Source: Granulicella tundricola MP5ACTX9
GTDB lineage: Bacteria > Acidobacteriota > Terriglobia > Terriglobales > Acidobacteriaceae
Assembly: GCF_000178975.2 (NCBI RefSeq)
Contig: NC_015064.1
Location: 3,348,001 to 3,412,000 of the forward strand
DNA: 64,000 bases
Reading direction: 5' to 3'
Shown one piece after another: positions 37,301-47,100 of this stretch. Position 1 is the first letter of the stretch. Every line of letters starts with the position of its first letter. The position numbers and the translations under genes were made by a program. The notes beneath the pieces are model-generated. The model was not told where the DNA came from. It was given only the letters and a program-made list of their open reading frames with translations, and ran no database searches.

Positions 37301-37791
37301 TCCTCACCGTCACCCCACCGTTCTCGCTCGCCCTGACCCCCACCACCCTCACCCAGACAGCCCCATCCTCCGCCACCTCCACCCTCATCATCACGCCACT
37401 CTCCGGCTACTCCGGCCCCATCACCACAACCTGCGCCGTCCCCCAGCCCTACTTCACCTGCACCATCGACGCCCCCGCCCCCCTCGCCAACTCCACCCCA
37501 TCCATCGCCGTCATCCATCTCGCCGTCGCCGCCAACATCCTCCCACCCAAAACCGCAAGCCTCACCCTCAAAACACCCTTCACCATCACCCTGGCCCTCC
37601 TGGCCCCCATCTTCTTCCGCCGAAAAAAACACCTCTGCCTCCTCGCCCTGACCTTCCTCTCCCTGTCGATCACCGCCTGCGCCCCCGGCACCTTCTTCGA
37701 TATCCCCCTCGGCTCCAACGCCATCCTCCTCACCGTCCGAACCCCCACCGCATCCATCTCCACCACCCTCACCGTCAACATCACCAAGTAA
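34360..37791 (+). CDS. Secreted Ig-like repeat protein with an N-terminal GH28 fragment
   Basis: 1143 residues. Signal peptide to about residue 33 (ALVCQAQ). Residues about 35-200 match the start of polygalacturonases (LIQSALDACPAGQSVEL, NTFLTGPLTLPPGVTLLIDA, GFGILDARG), but the catalytic barrel is missing. About eight bacterial Ig-like repeats of roughly 90 residues follow (230-985), each with a GTHTITASYPGD-type end, rich in Thr and Pro. The C-terminus has a beta domain, a membrane segment FTITLALLAPIFFRRKK, then a lipobox-like LSITAC and a short tail. Probably a cell-surface stalk or adhesin. Coding-strand G is strikingly rare. Confidence 0.85.
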   Translation: MFRLCPILVLRRTLRTRLLLLPVACGALVCQAQTSHPLFPKTCVPLQATQRSVDGVFTAQPYEETALIQSALDACPAGQSVELTPAPGPNAGGRQNTFLTGPLTLPPGVTLLIDAGVTVYAAPKPDEARPIITIAPSPIPAGLMGFGILDARGASPTLIDAQGALTIFKLTLRNAPGITVRYASISGLHIEGAKIAGTQAIVLAPDAAKVEILHSTISTAANLPTMTGELYATDPTTSPAEALTTKSPITLSAVLIPPDPTFPIAAPGSQVVFYDGPIQLGTASISDTLAQLTIPPPAIGTHHLTAFYPDANLSFGSVTIVVPQMTLEATGTTVYARAPITFTATLDQPTATGSITFTDTATPLAQSPLSQGVATTTTSALTVGPHTINATYPGDTSDTPAQSPDLPIQIDPNPTITALTPLTTGQPYGTPLTLTANILPADAPGLITFRDTTTQTQLGQAPVSQGKATLTNITNLSVGTHTITASYPGDTEDLPSISAPVTTIVTGIATTSSLSATPTTTTYGTPVTLAASITPAASTGTITLTDSLTGTTIQLPLNSGTATYTPTSLPPGTHVFTAAYSGDATHAPSSSPSIAIQVNRIPTSTLLTGLPATIPQGAQPILTATIAPTSATGIVSFLDANSGLLGQSTLTNGSATLPLPPLNPGPHTITAIYSGDTDDTTSTSPSLTTQVPLNPTILALAAPTTITFGDTPTITATVTPTTATGLITFTDSTTGPIPPALLANGTATTRLPILQPGRHILTATYSGDPADSPSTAPPITLTVLPAASTTTLSLAQSNIPAGVPVTFNIQVTSVPAANPSGQIVIRGIAPTGPITFATTTLTNASAAHAYATVSIDSTPLGLGTFTAVTASYAGDPDDSPSTSTPTTFQIIPTPVAATLTLSSNQIPIGTPITLTAALTSPAQPPTGTITFYKDGLAIATIPTTNATASTTLTPQALGTELFTATYTPTGLFAAATATPQFLTVTPPFSLALTPTTLTQTAPSSATSTLIITPLSGYSGPITTTCAVPQPYFTCTIDAPAPLANSTPSIAVIHLAVAANILPPKTASLTLKTPFTITLALLAPIFFRRKKHLCLLALTFLSLSITACAPGTFFDIPLGSNAILLTVRTPTASISTTLTVNITK

Positions 37792-37867
37792 ACCCGCTAC
37801 AATAGGTGCAGGCGAACTCGCGCCGGCCGCCAAGCCCGCGCTGTTCCAAAGAGCCTCGCCCGCAACA

Positions 37868-38167
37868 ATGCCTATCGGAAAGCTGACGATCGAACTCTCC
37901 ATCCCGCACGCCCAGTCGCTCAAGGACCGCCGGCAGGTCGTTCGATCGCTCAAGGACAAGCTTCGCCACGCCTTCAACGCCTCGGTCGCCGAGATGAACG
38001 AAGGCGGCACCCTCTGGAACCAGGCCACCCTCTGCGTCGCCGTCATCTCGAGCTCCACCCAGTCCGTCGCGCAGCACCTGGAGTCCATCGACAAGGCAGC
38101 CTCCCGCATCGCGTCCACCCTCAGTGCTGAGATCGCGGACTCCTACGCGGAGATCCTGTCAGACTAA
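37868..38167 (+). CDS. DUF503 (YlxP-like) protein
   Basis: 99 residues with the DUF503 pattern: MPIGKLTIELSIPHAQSLKD followed by RRQVVRSLKDKLRHAFNASVAEM and the VAVISSSTQSVAQHLESI helix. Members are small ferredoxin-like-fold proteins found next to rbfA and infB in many bacteria and thought to be linked with ribosome work; exact role unknown. It lies 22 bp upstream of rbfA, so the two are one unit here even though infB is 14 kb away. Confidence 0.85.
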   Translation: MPIGKLTIELSIPHAQSLKDRRQVVRSLKDKLRHAFNASVAEMNEGGTLWNQATLCVAVISSSTQSVAQHLESIDKAASRIASTLSAEIADSYAEILSD

Positions 38168-38189
38168 CGTTTTACGGAAGAAGAACACC

Positions 38190-38618
38190 ATGCCCGAACA
38201 TCGCGCCAGAACCTACCACCGCAACCGCGTCGCCCAGTCCTTCTCGGAGGAGATCGGCGCCATGCTGGAAGGCGAGCTCTCCGACCCTCGCATCTTCCCC
38301 TCCGTCGTCACCGAGGTCGTCCTTGCCCCCGGCGGCAAGTCCGCCCGCGTCTTCGTCGCCGTCACCGGCGGTGAAGAAGAGGAAGCCTCCACCCTCGCCG
38401 CCCTCACCACCGCCCGCGCCTTCATCCGCTCCCAGATCCGTGAGCGCATGGGCGTTCGCCACGTCCCCGAGCTCTCCTTCGCCATCGACCGCTCGGAAAA
38501 GATGACCGGCCGCATGGAAGAACTGCTGGACCGCAACCGCAAGCGCGAGAAAAAACGCGCCGCAACCGCCCAGCCAGAGCAGCCACCCACCCCTCCAACC
38601 ACCCCGGACCCTGCCTGA
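38190..38618 (+). CDS. rbfA: Ribosome-binding factor A
   Basis: About 142 residues. RbfA binds the 30S subunit during 16S rRNA 5'-end maturation. Seen: RTYHRNRVAQSFSEEIGAML at the start, LSDPRIFPSVVTEVVLAPGG followed by KSARVFVAV, and RSQIRERMGVRHVPELSFAIDRS with the KH-type fold signature. The C-terminal 25 residues are a Lys/Pro-rich tail. The ATG at 38190 fits the conserved N-terminus; the frame is open upstream but overlaps DUF503. Confidence 0.95.
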   Translation: MPEHRARTYHRNRVAQSFSEEIGAMLEGELSDPRIFPSVVTEVVLAPGGKSARVFVAVTGGEEEEASTLAALTTARAFIRSQIRERMGVRHVPELSFAIDRSEKMTGRMEELLDRNRKREKKRAATAQPEQPPTPPTTPDPA

Positions 38619-38718
38619 GTCCGGCCGATCTCACCCACTCGTCATATATCTGTCGGAACGCGAGTCTGTTAGCCTTGTCTCGCTCAGGACAAACTCGCGT
38701 CCAAGCTAAAACTAAGCA

Positions 38719-40671
38719 TTGAACGAAATCCCCCAACCCGCAGAGTCACCAGACCCGAACCCAGCCGGAACCGGTGAGCCGCAGCACCAAGCCCGCGCAG
38801 CATGGCTGCGTCACATCCTCGATCACCCCTTCGTCAAAGCTCCCGGCGAGATCATCGTCCTCTTCGGCGTAGGCCTCTTCCTCCTCCTCTTCGGTCTCAT
38901 CCCCCACTTCGGCGGCGACCAGATTGGCCTCGTCGGCGCAGACGAACCACGCTACGCCCAGGTCGCACGGGAGATGCTCACCGCGCACGATCAGGCCTGC
39001 GGCGCCGTCCACGCCACCATGTTCCCGCGCAGCCTCCGCCTGCAGGATCTTGAAAACTCCTACCACTGCCTGACCTCCGGCACCGTGACGCCGATCCTCT
39101 ACGGCCAGCCCTGGCTCGAAAAGCCCGCCCTTTACTACTGGCGAGCCATGAGCTTCTTCCGCGAGTTCGGTGTCTCAGACTGGTCCGCCCGGCTGCCCTC
39201 CTTCTCCGGCGCAGGCTTCCTCGTCCTGCTCATCTTCCTGCACATGCGCCGCTTCCGACCCGGCGGCCATCTCGACGCGGCCCTCATCACCTGCTCCTGC
39301 GTCGCCATCATCTCCTTCTCTCGCGGCGCATCCACCGACATGCAGCTCGCCGCCCCCTTCTGCATCGGTATGCTCGGCTGGTACGCCTGGTATGAGACCG
39401 GCAAGAAGTTCTGGCTCTTCGACCTCTACTTCTTCGGAGCAGCAGCCACCCTCGCCAAGGGCCCCGTAGCGCCGTTCCTCGCGCTCGTCATCATCTTCCT
39501 CTTCGTCGCCCTCCGCCGCGAGTGGACACTCCTCCGCCGCACCATCTGGCTCCCCGGCGTCATCCTCTACCTGGTCATGGTGCTGCCCTGGTACATCGCC
39601 GTCCAGCGCCGAAACCCCACCTTCGTCCGCCAGTTCATCCTGGAACACAATCTGGAGCGCTTCGCCACCAACCGCTACCAGCACCACCAGCCCGTCTGGT
39701 ACTACGCCGTCGTCCTGCTCATCGGCCTCATGCCCTGGACCATCCTCGGCATCCGCGCCCTCATCGACGCCATCCAGATCTCCATCGCAGAATGGCGAGT
39801 CCGCCGCAAACGCGTCCGTTACCTCGGCCACTCCCGTGCCGGCGACGCCTTCCCTGAGTTCCTCGTCCTCTGGGCCATCTTCCCCATCGTCTTCTTCTCC
39901 TTCTCCGGCTCCAAGCTCCCCGGATACATCCTCCCCTCCATCCCGCCGCTCACCATCCTCACCGGCGACTACCTCTACCGCATCCGCCGCACCGGCCTCC
40001 CGCCCTGGCTCCGCTGGTCCCACGCCGTGCTCTGCGCCATCCTCGTCTTCATCCTCGCCCTCGCGCCCCAGCACATGAAGTACGAGACCCTGGTCCCCTC
40101 GGCTCCGTGGCTCATCGCCGCAGGCCTCTCTGCCGTCCTCATCGCGATGCTCGTCTCCTGGGCCATCCGCCGCTTCGGCATCGCGCAGGTCCGCAACGTC
40201 ACGCTGGTCCCGGTCATCGGCTCCCTGATCTTCCTCCTCGGCTTTGAAGGCCACGAGCTGGACCTCAACTACTCCGCCCGACCCCTCGCCCAGCAGATCG
40301 CCCAGTATGCCCCCGCCGGCACCACCCTCGCCGTCCTCGCAGTCAAGCGAGACATGGACTACGGCCTCGCCTTCTATCGCAACCAGCAGCCCATCCACTA
40401 CGGCCAGGACGGCGTCCCCGCCCAGGAGCACATCCTCGTCGTCCGCAGCAACGACCAGGCAGACCTGGACCGTTACCTCACCGGCCGCATCTATAAGCCG
40501 CTCTTCCTCTACGAATCCCAGGGCCTCGAAGTCTACAAGGTCTACGCCCGCACCACCCCACCCCCGGCACCCATCCCAACCCTCACCCTCCCGGACACCA
40601 CCCCATCCGACTCCGACTCGACACCACCCCCCGACACCTCAGACGATCCCGAACCCAGCAAACTAGACTAA
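38719..40671 (+). CDS. ArnT-like glycosyltransferase, family 39
   Basis: 650-residue inner-membrane protein with about eleven hydrophobic segments. The first periplasmic loop holds GADEPRYAQVAREML (about 74-88), the DE/RY motif of GT39/ArnT enzymes that use undecaprenyl- or polyprenyl-phosphate sugars, followed by QPWLEKPALYYW (about 135). SFSGSKLPGYILPSIPPLTI (about 395) is another family block. It would transfer a sugar to lipid A, a protein or another surface molecule. A Pro/Asp-rich tail of about 40 residues ends the protein. The start is a TTG without an obvious ribosome site; no better start exists upstream. Confidence 0.88.
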   Translation: MNEIPQPAESPDPNPAGTGEPQHQARAAWLRHILDHPFVKAPGEIIVLFGVGLFLLLFGLIPHFGGDQIGLVGADEPRYAQVAREMLTAHDQACGAVHATMFPRSLRLQDLENSYHCLTSGTVTPILYGQPWLEKPALYYWRAMSFFREFGVSDWSARLPSFSGAGFLVLLIFLHMRRFRPGGHLDAALITCSCVAIISFSRGASTDMQLAAPFCIGMLGWYAWYETGKKFWLFDLYFFGAAATLAKGPVAPFLALVIIFLFVALRREWTLLRRTIWLPGVILYLVMVLPWYIAVQRRNPTFVRQFILEHNLERFATNRYQHHQPVWYYAVVLLIGLMPWTILGIRALIDAIQISIAEWRVRRKRVRYLGHSRAGDAFPEFLVLWAIFPIVFFSFSGSKLPGYILPSIPPLTILTGDYLYRIRRTGLPPWLRWSHAVLCAILVFILALAPQHMKYETLVPSAPWLIAAGLSAVLIAMLVSWAIRRFGIAQVRNVTLVPVIGSLIFLLGFEGHELDLNYSARPLAQQIAQYAPAGTTLAVLAVKRDMDYGLAFYRNQQPIHYGQDGVPAQEHILVVRSNDQADLDRYLTGRIYKPLFLYESQGLEVYKVYARTTPPPAPIPTLTLPDTTPSDSDSTPPPDTSDDPEPSKLD

Positions 40672-40688
40672 GCTGTACCCTGCGCCCG

Positions 40689-40776
40689 CTAGTCCCTAAG
40701 CCCTGAACCCTAAGCCCTGTTCCCTGAACCCTGAGCCCTGCGTTCGCTATTCCCTAGGCCCTAGGCCCTGCTCTTA
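40689..40776 (+). repeat. Heptamer array 1 (CTRANCC type)
   Basis: Twelve units in strict period 7 fill the gap between the GT39 stop (40671) and the GNAT start (40776): CTAGTCC, CTAAGCC, CTGAACC, CTAAGCC and so on, the third-last units being CCCTAGG twice. It ends with CCCTGCTCTTA, whose last A is the first base of the GNAT ATG. Confidence 0.9.
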
Positions 40777-41873
40777 TGACCTCCCCCACCCCATCGCCGC
40801 AGCTCGAAACCAAGATCGAAATCCTCGACCTCCGGCACTTCAACGCCCGCCAGCTCCGCCCCCTGCTGGAAGAGCAAGCCCAGGTCTGGAAGAAGCGCCT
40901 CCGCTGGAACTACGAAGCCTCCACCGAGCTCCTCCTCAAGTACCTCGACCAGCAGATCCTCCCCGGCTTCGTCGCCCTCCTGCGCGGCCGCATCCTGGGT
41001 TACTGCTTCTGTGTCTACGAAGGCAACAAAGCCGTCATCGGCGATATCTACGTCCTCGCCGAAGCCCCATCCCGCCTAGCCGTCACCCACACCCTCATCC
41101 GCCATCTCCTCGAGGTCCTCGAAGCCTCCCCCGAAATCGACCGAATCGAATCCCAGCTCCTCCTCTTTGAAGAAGGCCAGATCTCCCCCGCCTTCACCAG
41201 CTCCGGCTTCACCATCTACCCACGCCTCTTCCTGGAATGCGACCTCCCCGCGACCCCCATCCCCACCCCGTCGCACGACATCCTAGCCACCGCCAACCTT
41301 GACCTCATCCCCTGGTCCCCCAACCTCTACCAGGCCTCCGCCGAACTCATCCACGCCTCCTACATCGGCCACCTCGACTCTGACATCAACGACCAGTACC
41401 GCAGCCTCCACGGCTCCCTGCGCTTCCTCCATAACATCGTCCGCTTCCCCGGCTGCGGCATCTTCGATCCCGAAGCCTCCTGGCTCCTCCGTGACCGCGC
41501 CACCAACGCCCTCGCCGCCGTCATCCTTTGCTCGCGCGTCGCGCCCGACGTCGCCCACGTCACGCAGCTCTGCATCGCCGGCCCCTACCGCGGCTACGGC
41601 CTCGGCAAGTTCCTCCTGCAGCACACCATGTCCCGCCTGCCCTCAGGCCACTACCGCGCCCTCACCCTCACGGTCAGTGAAGCCAACGAGCCAGCCCTGC
41701 GCCTCTACACCTCGGCCGGCTTCCACCAGCGCCTGCGCTTTGAGGCCCTCGTGCTCGATAAAACCGTTCACCCCGAGCGCTTCAAAATCCCCACCCAGGC
41801 CGAACCCGCTACCGAAGGCTCCGGCCTCTTCGCTGCTTTCTCCAGAAAAAAAGCCACACCAGCCCGCAACTGA
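40776..41873 (+). CDS. GNAT family N-acetyltransferase (tandem domain)
   Basis: 365 residues. Two GNAT-like halves: residues about 10-160, without a clear acetyl-CoA loop, and about 175-335 with CIAGPYRGYGLGKFLLQHTM (the R/QxxGxG acetyl-CoA site) and the later VSEANEPALRLYTSAGF block, the common C-terminal motif. Substrate unknown. The ATG is placed directly at the end of heptamer array 1, so there is no normal ribosome site. The last 65 bases overlap the tail of the convergent VanZ-like gene. Confidence 0.85.
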   Translation: MTSPTPSPQLETKIEILDLRHFNARQLRPLLEEQAQVWKKRLRWNYEASTELLLKYLDQQILPGFVALLRGRILGYCFCVYEGNKAVIGDIYVLAEAPSRLAVTHTLIRHLLEVLEASPEIDRIESQLLLFEEGQISPAFTSSGFTIYPRLFLECDLPATPIPTPSHDILATANLDLIPWSPNLYQASAELIHASYIGHLDSDINDQYRSLHGSLRFLHNIVRFPGCGIFDPEASWLLRDRATNALAAVILCSRVAPDVAHVTQLCIAGPYRGYGLGKFLLQHTMSRLPSGHYRALTLTVSEANEPALRLYTSAGFHQRLRFEALVLDKTVHPERFKIPTQAEPATEGSGLFAAFSRKKATPARN

Positions 41874-42345
41874 CCGCAGCCCCGGTCGTATCCAGAAGCG
41901 CGTCATGCACCGTTCCCGTCCTGCTCGGAATGTAGCTCTGGTGCCACTCATCCATGCTCGCCACAAAGGCCGTGCAAGCCACCGCAGCGATCACCGCCCG
42001 CCACCGCCAGGCCCTCCGCCCCAGGTCCGTCAACGCCCCAAACGTCAGCAGCCAGGCCCGCAGAAACGTCAGGCAAACCGTCCCATACCCGCAGAAATGA
42101 CCTGTCTTCCGCAGATAGTGATTGATCTCCCCAGCCGTCTCATCCCGCAGCGGCCCGAACACCCGCTCCAGCACCGGCCGCAGCCACCCACCCGTATGAT
42201 CCGCTGAAAACGTATCCGTAGACTCCGCCACAATCACCAGGCAAGCCACCACCACAGGCAGCCAAACCGAAACCCGCCCCCAAACAGACGAGTTCCGCAT
42301 CCGCAACTCCAGCGGATCAGGCTTCTCCAAAAAAATAGATCGCAT
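41809..42345 (-). CDS. VanZ-like family membrane protein
   Basis: 178 residues with four hydrophobic segments and the VanZ pattern: a first helix WLPVVVACLVIVAES, the conserved NHYLRKTGHFCGYG (about 76-89) and the loop ASMDEWHQSYIPSRTGTVHDALLDTTGA split across helix ends (about 125-155). VanZ itself gives teicoplanin resistance, but most family members have unknown roles in the envelope. Its 3' end overlaps that of the GNAT gene by 65 bp. Confidence 0.87.
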   Translation of the reverse strand: MRSIFLEKPDPLELRMRNSSVWGRVSVWLPVVVACLVIVAESTDTFSADHTGGWLRPVLERVFGPLRDETAGEINHYLRKTGHFCGYGTVCLTFLRAWLLTFGALTDLGRRAWRWRAVIAAVACTAFVASMDEWHQSYIPSRTGTVHDALLDTTGAAVSCGLVWLFFWRKQRRGRSLR

Positions 42346-42404
42346 ACGCTCAGCCTACCAGCGCAGGGCCCTCACCTCCGCTCCCTGGTCCAATGGCCTG
42401 CCCG

Positions 42405-42468
42405 CTAGGCACTAGGCCCTAGGCTCTAGTCCCTGATCCCTGTTCCCTAATCCCTGATCCCTTCCCTA
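42405..42468. repeat. Heptamer array 2 at the guaB stop codon
   Basis: Eight period-7 units on the + strand (CTAGGCA, CTAGGCC, CTAGGCT, CTAGTCC, CTGATCC, CTGTTCC, CTAATCC, CTGATCC) run to within six bases of the guaB TAG stop (42466-42468). In the guaB transcript this is a run of GGG triplets spaced by four bases. Confidence 0.9.
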
Positions 42469-43992
42469 CTCCACGTGATAATTCGGAGCCTCACGCGTAA
42501 TCACCACATCATGCACATGGCTCTCCTTCAGCCCGGCGTTCGAGATCCTCACAAACCGAGCCTTCTGCTGCAGCTCCTCGATCGACCCGCACCCCAGATA
42601 TCCCATGCCAGACCGCAGCCCGCCCACAAGCTGATACACCATCGCCTCCAGCGGTCCACGATGCGGCACACGCCCTTCGATCCCCTCCGGCACAAACTTC
42701 GCCAGCCGGTTCTGCGTCGAGCCCTCGCGAGCGGTCAAATTCGGCCGTTCGCCCACCGAGATCTCGTTCATATCTTCCTTACCCTGGAAGTACCGCTCAC
42801 CCGAGCCCTGCGCCATCGCACTCAGCGACCCCATCCCGCGATAAGCCTTGAAGCTGCGCCCCTGATACAGAATCGTCTCCCCAGGCGACTCATCCACGCC
42901 CGCAAACAGCGACCCCATCATCACCACACTCGCACCCGCCGCAATCGCCTTCGTCACGTCGCCCGAGTACTTGATTCCGCCGTCCGCAATAATCGGAATC
43001 CCCCGCGGCCCAGCCGCCCGGAACGCCTCTGAAATAGCCGTAATCTGCGGCATTCCAGCCCCCGTCACCATGCGCGTCGTGCAGATCGAGCCCGGCCCAA
43101 TCCCAACCTTGATCGCATCCGCGCCGGCATCAATCAACGCCATCGCGCCTTCGTAAGTCGCCACATTCCCGGCCAGCAAACTCACGTTCGGGAAGTGCTT
43201 CTTCACCTCGCGAACGCTCTCCAGCACCCGCGAAGAGTGACCATGCGCGGAGTCGATCGCCAGAGCATCGCACCGGTTCTCCACCAGCGCCGCAGCCCGC
43301 TCCAGGTAGTCGCCCGTAGCCCCAATCGCAGCCCCAACCCGCAGCCGCCCCTGCTCATCCTTGCAGGCGTTCGGATACTTCAGCTTCTTCTGGATGTCCT
43401 TGACCGTGATCAGGCCCTTCAACTCGTAGTCGTCATTCACCACCAGCAGCTTCTCCACCCGATGCTGATGCAGAATATGCTCCGCCTCTTCCAGCGTCGT
43501 GCCCACCGGAACCGTGATCAGGTTCGTCTTGGTCATGACCGTGTCGATGGGCGCATCCGTCACAGAAACAAACCGCAGGTCGCGATTCGTCAGAATCCCC
43601 ACCAGCTTCTTGTTCTTCGTCACCGGAACGCCGGAGATCTTGTACCGCCGCATCACGTCCAGCGCCGCCGCAATCGATTCATCCGGCGAAATCGTCACCG
43701 GATCAACGATCATCCCGCTCTCCGACCGCTTCACCTTATCCACCTCGCCCGCCTGCTGCACGATGGATAAATTACGGTGAATAATCCCCAATCCACCCTG
43801 CTGCGCCATCGCAATCGCCAGCCGCGACTCCGTCACCGTATCCATCGCAGCCGACATCAGCGGCGTATTCAGCATGATCCGCGAGGTCAGCCGCGTCTGC
43901 GTATTCACCTGCGTAGGAACTACGTCCGAGTAAGCAGGCACAAGAAGAACATCATCAAAGGTAAGGGCTTCGGGAATCGATTCAAGAATCAT
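42466..43992 (-). CDS. guaB: IMP dehydrogenase
   Basis: 508 residues. NAD-dependent oxidation of IMP to XMP, the first committed step of GMP synthesis, in the cytoplasm. Seen: [18 protein letters not shown] (about 8-25), two CBS domains inserted at about 95-210, [21 protein letters not shown] cut by the catalytic Cys (about 305), [28 protein letters not shown] and the mobile flap SGERYFQ with [14 protein letters not shown]. Complete and of normal length. Single gene flanked by repeat array 2 downstream. Confidence 0.97.
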   Translation of the reverse strand: MILESIPEALTFDDVLLVPAYSDVVPTQVNTQTRLTSRIMLNTPLMSAAMDTVTESRLAIAMAQQGGLGIIHRNLSIVQQAGEVDKVKRSESGMIVDPVTISPDESIAAALDVMRRYKISGVPVTKNKKLVGILTNRDLRFVSVTDAPIDTVMTKTNLITVPVGTTLEEAEHILHQHRVEKLLVVNDDYELKGLITVKDIQKKLKYPNACKDEQGRLRVGAAIGATGDYLERAAALVENRCDALAIDSAHGHSSRVLESVREVKKHFPNVSLLAGNVATYEGAMALIDAGADAIKVGIGPGSICTTRMVTGAGMPQITAISEAFRAAGPRGIPIIADGGIKYSGDVTKAIAAGASVVMMGSLFAGVDESPGETILYQGRSFKAYRGMGSLSAMAQGSGERYFQGKEDMNEISVGERPNLTAREGSTQNRLAKFVPEGIEGRVPHRGPLEAMVYQLVGGLRSGMGYLGCGSIEELQQKARFVRISNAGLKESHVHDVVITREAPNYHVE

Positions 43993-44128
43993 AGTTTTTA
44001 GGTCTTTCAGGGCGCGGGGTCCAGGGGGACCGCAAGGCAGCCGGGTTCGCTCGATTGTAGAGACCCCCCAGCTTCAGAGCAAATCCCGACCCTCGCAAAC
44101 CCGGCCCATTTCAGCCACAAAAGCCGTT

Positions 44129-47100
44129 CTAGAACGCAAATCGCAGCGACAACTGCGCCTGCCGGGGATCACCCACACCCACCCGCAGAAACCCGCTGAA
44201 GTCGAACAGCGCCGGCGAGCTCAACGGGTTCAAGTTGTTGGTATTGTTGAACGTATTGAACACCTCAACCCGCGGAATCAGCTCGAACTTGCTGTCGTGG
44301 AAGTGGATCGGCCGAGCCACCCCAAAGTCGAACACGAAGAACGCATTGTCCTTCCGCAGGTGATTCCGACCGCAGTCCACCGTCCCCACAAACCGCGTGG
44401 CTGAATTGTTGATGCTGCAAGCCGGCCCACTCGCCCCCGTCACCGGGTTCGGATTATCCGTCTCCGGCTCAGCCGAGTGCTGCTGCACCCTCACATTCGC
44501 CTTGAACCCGAACGGCAGCTCCCCCAGCCCGAACGCATTGAACTTGTGCCGCTCATCCCGGTCCGCCAGCGAGTACTCCGCACCCAGGTTATAAAGATTC
44601 GCATACCGGAACGTAAACGGATCGCGCTCGTTCGAGTCGTCGTCCCGGTCCACCGAGTACGTATACTGCGCCTCAAACTGGTAGTGGTGGCTCATCCGTT
44701 TCCGCAACCCAACCGTCAGCCCACGATAAAGAGACTTCGCATTGCTCGCCGTATCGGTGATCGCACCCAGGTTCGGAAAAGGCCCCGTAGCCCCATACGT
44801 CACTGTGTCGGAGTTATTCCCAGGTACAGTGACCGGCCCGACATTCGGATTCAGAAACCGCGTCAGGTAAACACCCTTGGAGTCCGTAAAGTCCGCGAAC
44901 GCCACATAGTCTTCCTTCACCTGCTGCTCGAACCCCAGGTTGAACGTCACAATCCGAGGGTTGTGATAGTTCTTGTCGAACACCGTCACGCCCGGCTGAA
45001 ACGGAAAACCGCTCGCCAGTGGAGCGATCGGCAGAATCCCAGCATACGTCGGATTCCCATATCCGCTGAACTCGCTCACCGACTGCTGCTGCACCCCGTT
45101 CGTCGTAATCGCCCCAACCTGTGTTAGCCCATTCTGCCGAGCGTTGAAGATCCCAGCGCTCCCCCTGAACACCGTCCTCCCATTCCCCGCCAGGTCATAC
45201 ACAAATCCAAACCGAGGTTGAAACTGCTTCGTCTGATTCGGCAGATAGCCAGTAGAAGGAAACTTCGGATCGGTCAGGTTCGGCCCATACGCCGTCGCGC
45301 TCGGAGCGATCACCGGCTTCGGGAAGAACTGTGCCTCCCACCGCAGCCCGTAGTTCAGCGTCAGCCGAGGCAGCACCTTCCAGGTGTCCTGCACGTAAAC
45401 CGCAGGCTCCTTGTTGCTGATGTTGGAATAGCCCGCCTGCTGCACCGTCACACCCGGACGAACACCCGCATCCTGCAGGTAAAGCAGCAACGGACTGCCA
45501 CCCGTACACGCCGTCGAATAAACCACGCCACCGCACGACTGCACATTGGGCCCGTACGCCACACCCAGCGTAGCCGGCGAAGCATAGTGCAGAAACCCAA
45601 CCGCATCGCCAAAGATATACCGCCCCAGCGCAAACCCATCGAACACCTGCACGTTGTGGCTATAAAGGAACTCCCCACCCATCTTGACCGTATGCTTGCC
45701 CTTCACCACCGACACGTTGTCCTTCAGGTCGTAGTGATAGAACGTCTCACTCGCTCCCGGTCCCAGGAAGAAAGGCTGCCCAAACCGGAACGAAGGAAAG
45801 AACCCAATCCCCGTATCCGGCACCGCACTCGGATTGATCGGCGACCTCGGCCTCGTCTCATGCCCATACGTCGCATGCGCCTCATTCAAGATGTGATCGC
45901 TCAACGTCGAAATCAAATTGAAGTTCGACGTCTGCACATGCGATGGCCCTTCCGTCCCATTCGCAGAAGTCCCATACGTCGACACATCGAACGTCTGGTT
46001 GGGATTATTCGAAAAATCAAAGTTGTAAGACCCATACAGCAGGTTCTTCGCATTGATGTTGTAGTCCACACGCCCGAACGCAGCAACGTTGTGGACGACG
46101 TGATCGACCCCTTGTCCTTCATCTTCCTTGAAGTTCGTCTTGTAGTAGTTGATCAGCACCTGCCGTTGGCAGTCGCCGTTCGCCTCAATCTGCGCATCGG
46201 AGATATTCGAGCCAAACACCGGATTCGTAATAGGGCAAGCCCCCGACCCCAACGCACTCGCGTTATAAGAACTCAGGTTCGCCCTTAGCAGATTCTCGTC
46301 GATCCCCTCCACCGCCCCAAAGTAAAACAGCTTGTCCTTGATGATGTCCCCGCCGATGCTCCCACCCGCCTGCTCGCGATGGAAGTTCGTCAGCGGAGTC
46401 CCATCGGAGGCAGCCGCGGTCAGCGCCTCCAGCCTCTGATACTCGAACACGCTCCCATGCAGCCTGTTCGTGCCCGACTTCGTAATCACGTTCACCACGC
46501 CGCCGCCCGTACGCCCAAACTCAGCGTTCGCGCCGCTCGCCACTACCTGGAACTCCTTCACCGCCTCCAGCGTAATATCCACCGCCGCCCGCTGCCCACC
46601 GGACTGCTCCCCGAAGAACCCATTGTTATAGTCCCCGCCGTCCAGCGAGATGTTATTAAAAATCCCCCTCTGCCCATTGATATTGATCTCATCCCCATCC
46701 GGCCCCTGCGAGATGCTCACCCCCGGCGTCAGCGTCAGCAGATCCTCGAACTTCCGCCCCAGCACCGGAGTCGTCGCAATCGTCGCCTCGTTCAGCGTCG
46801 TCGTAGACGAATCCGTCGTCACGTCGATCAGCGGCGCAGAGGTCACCGTCACCGATTCATTCCCACTCGCCACCGGCAGCATCAGCTTCAGGCTCACCGT
46901 CCGCCCCACCGTCAGCACCAGGTTTTCCTGGATCACCGTCGCAAAGCCCGCCTTCGTGATCTTCACCACATAAGGCCCCGGCTTCAACGATGGAAACGAG
47001 AACTGCCCCGACCCATCCGTCACCGCCTCATGCTTGGTATCCGTATCCACCTCATCGGCCTCAACCGCCGCCCCCTGGATGATCGCCCCCGCCGCATCCG

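Noticed and set aside
37000..38118. 372-codon Gly-rich frame antisense to the Ig-repeat gene
   Set aside because: Arises from the C-rich coding strand; low complexity and it crosses DUF503.
40689..40776. CRISPR-like array
   Set aside because: Units of seven bases without spacers; no cas genes in the window.
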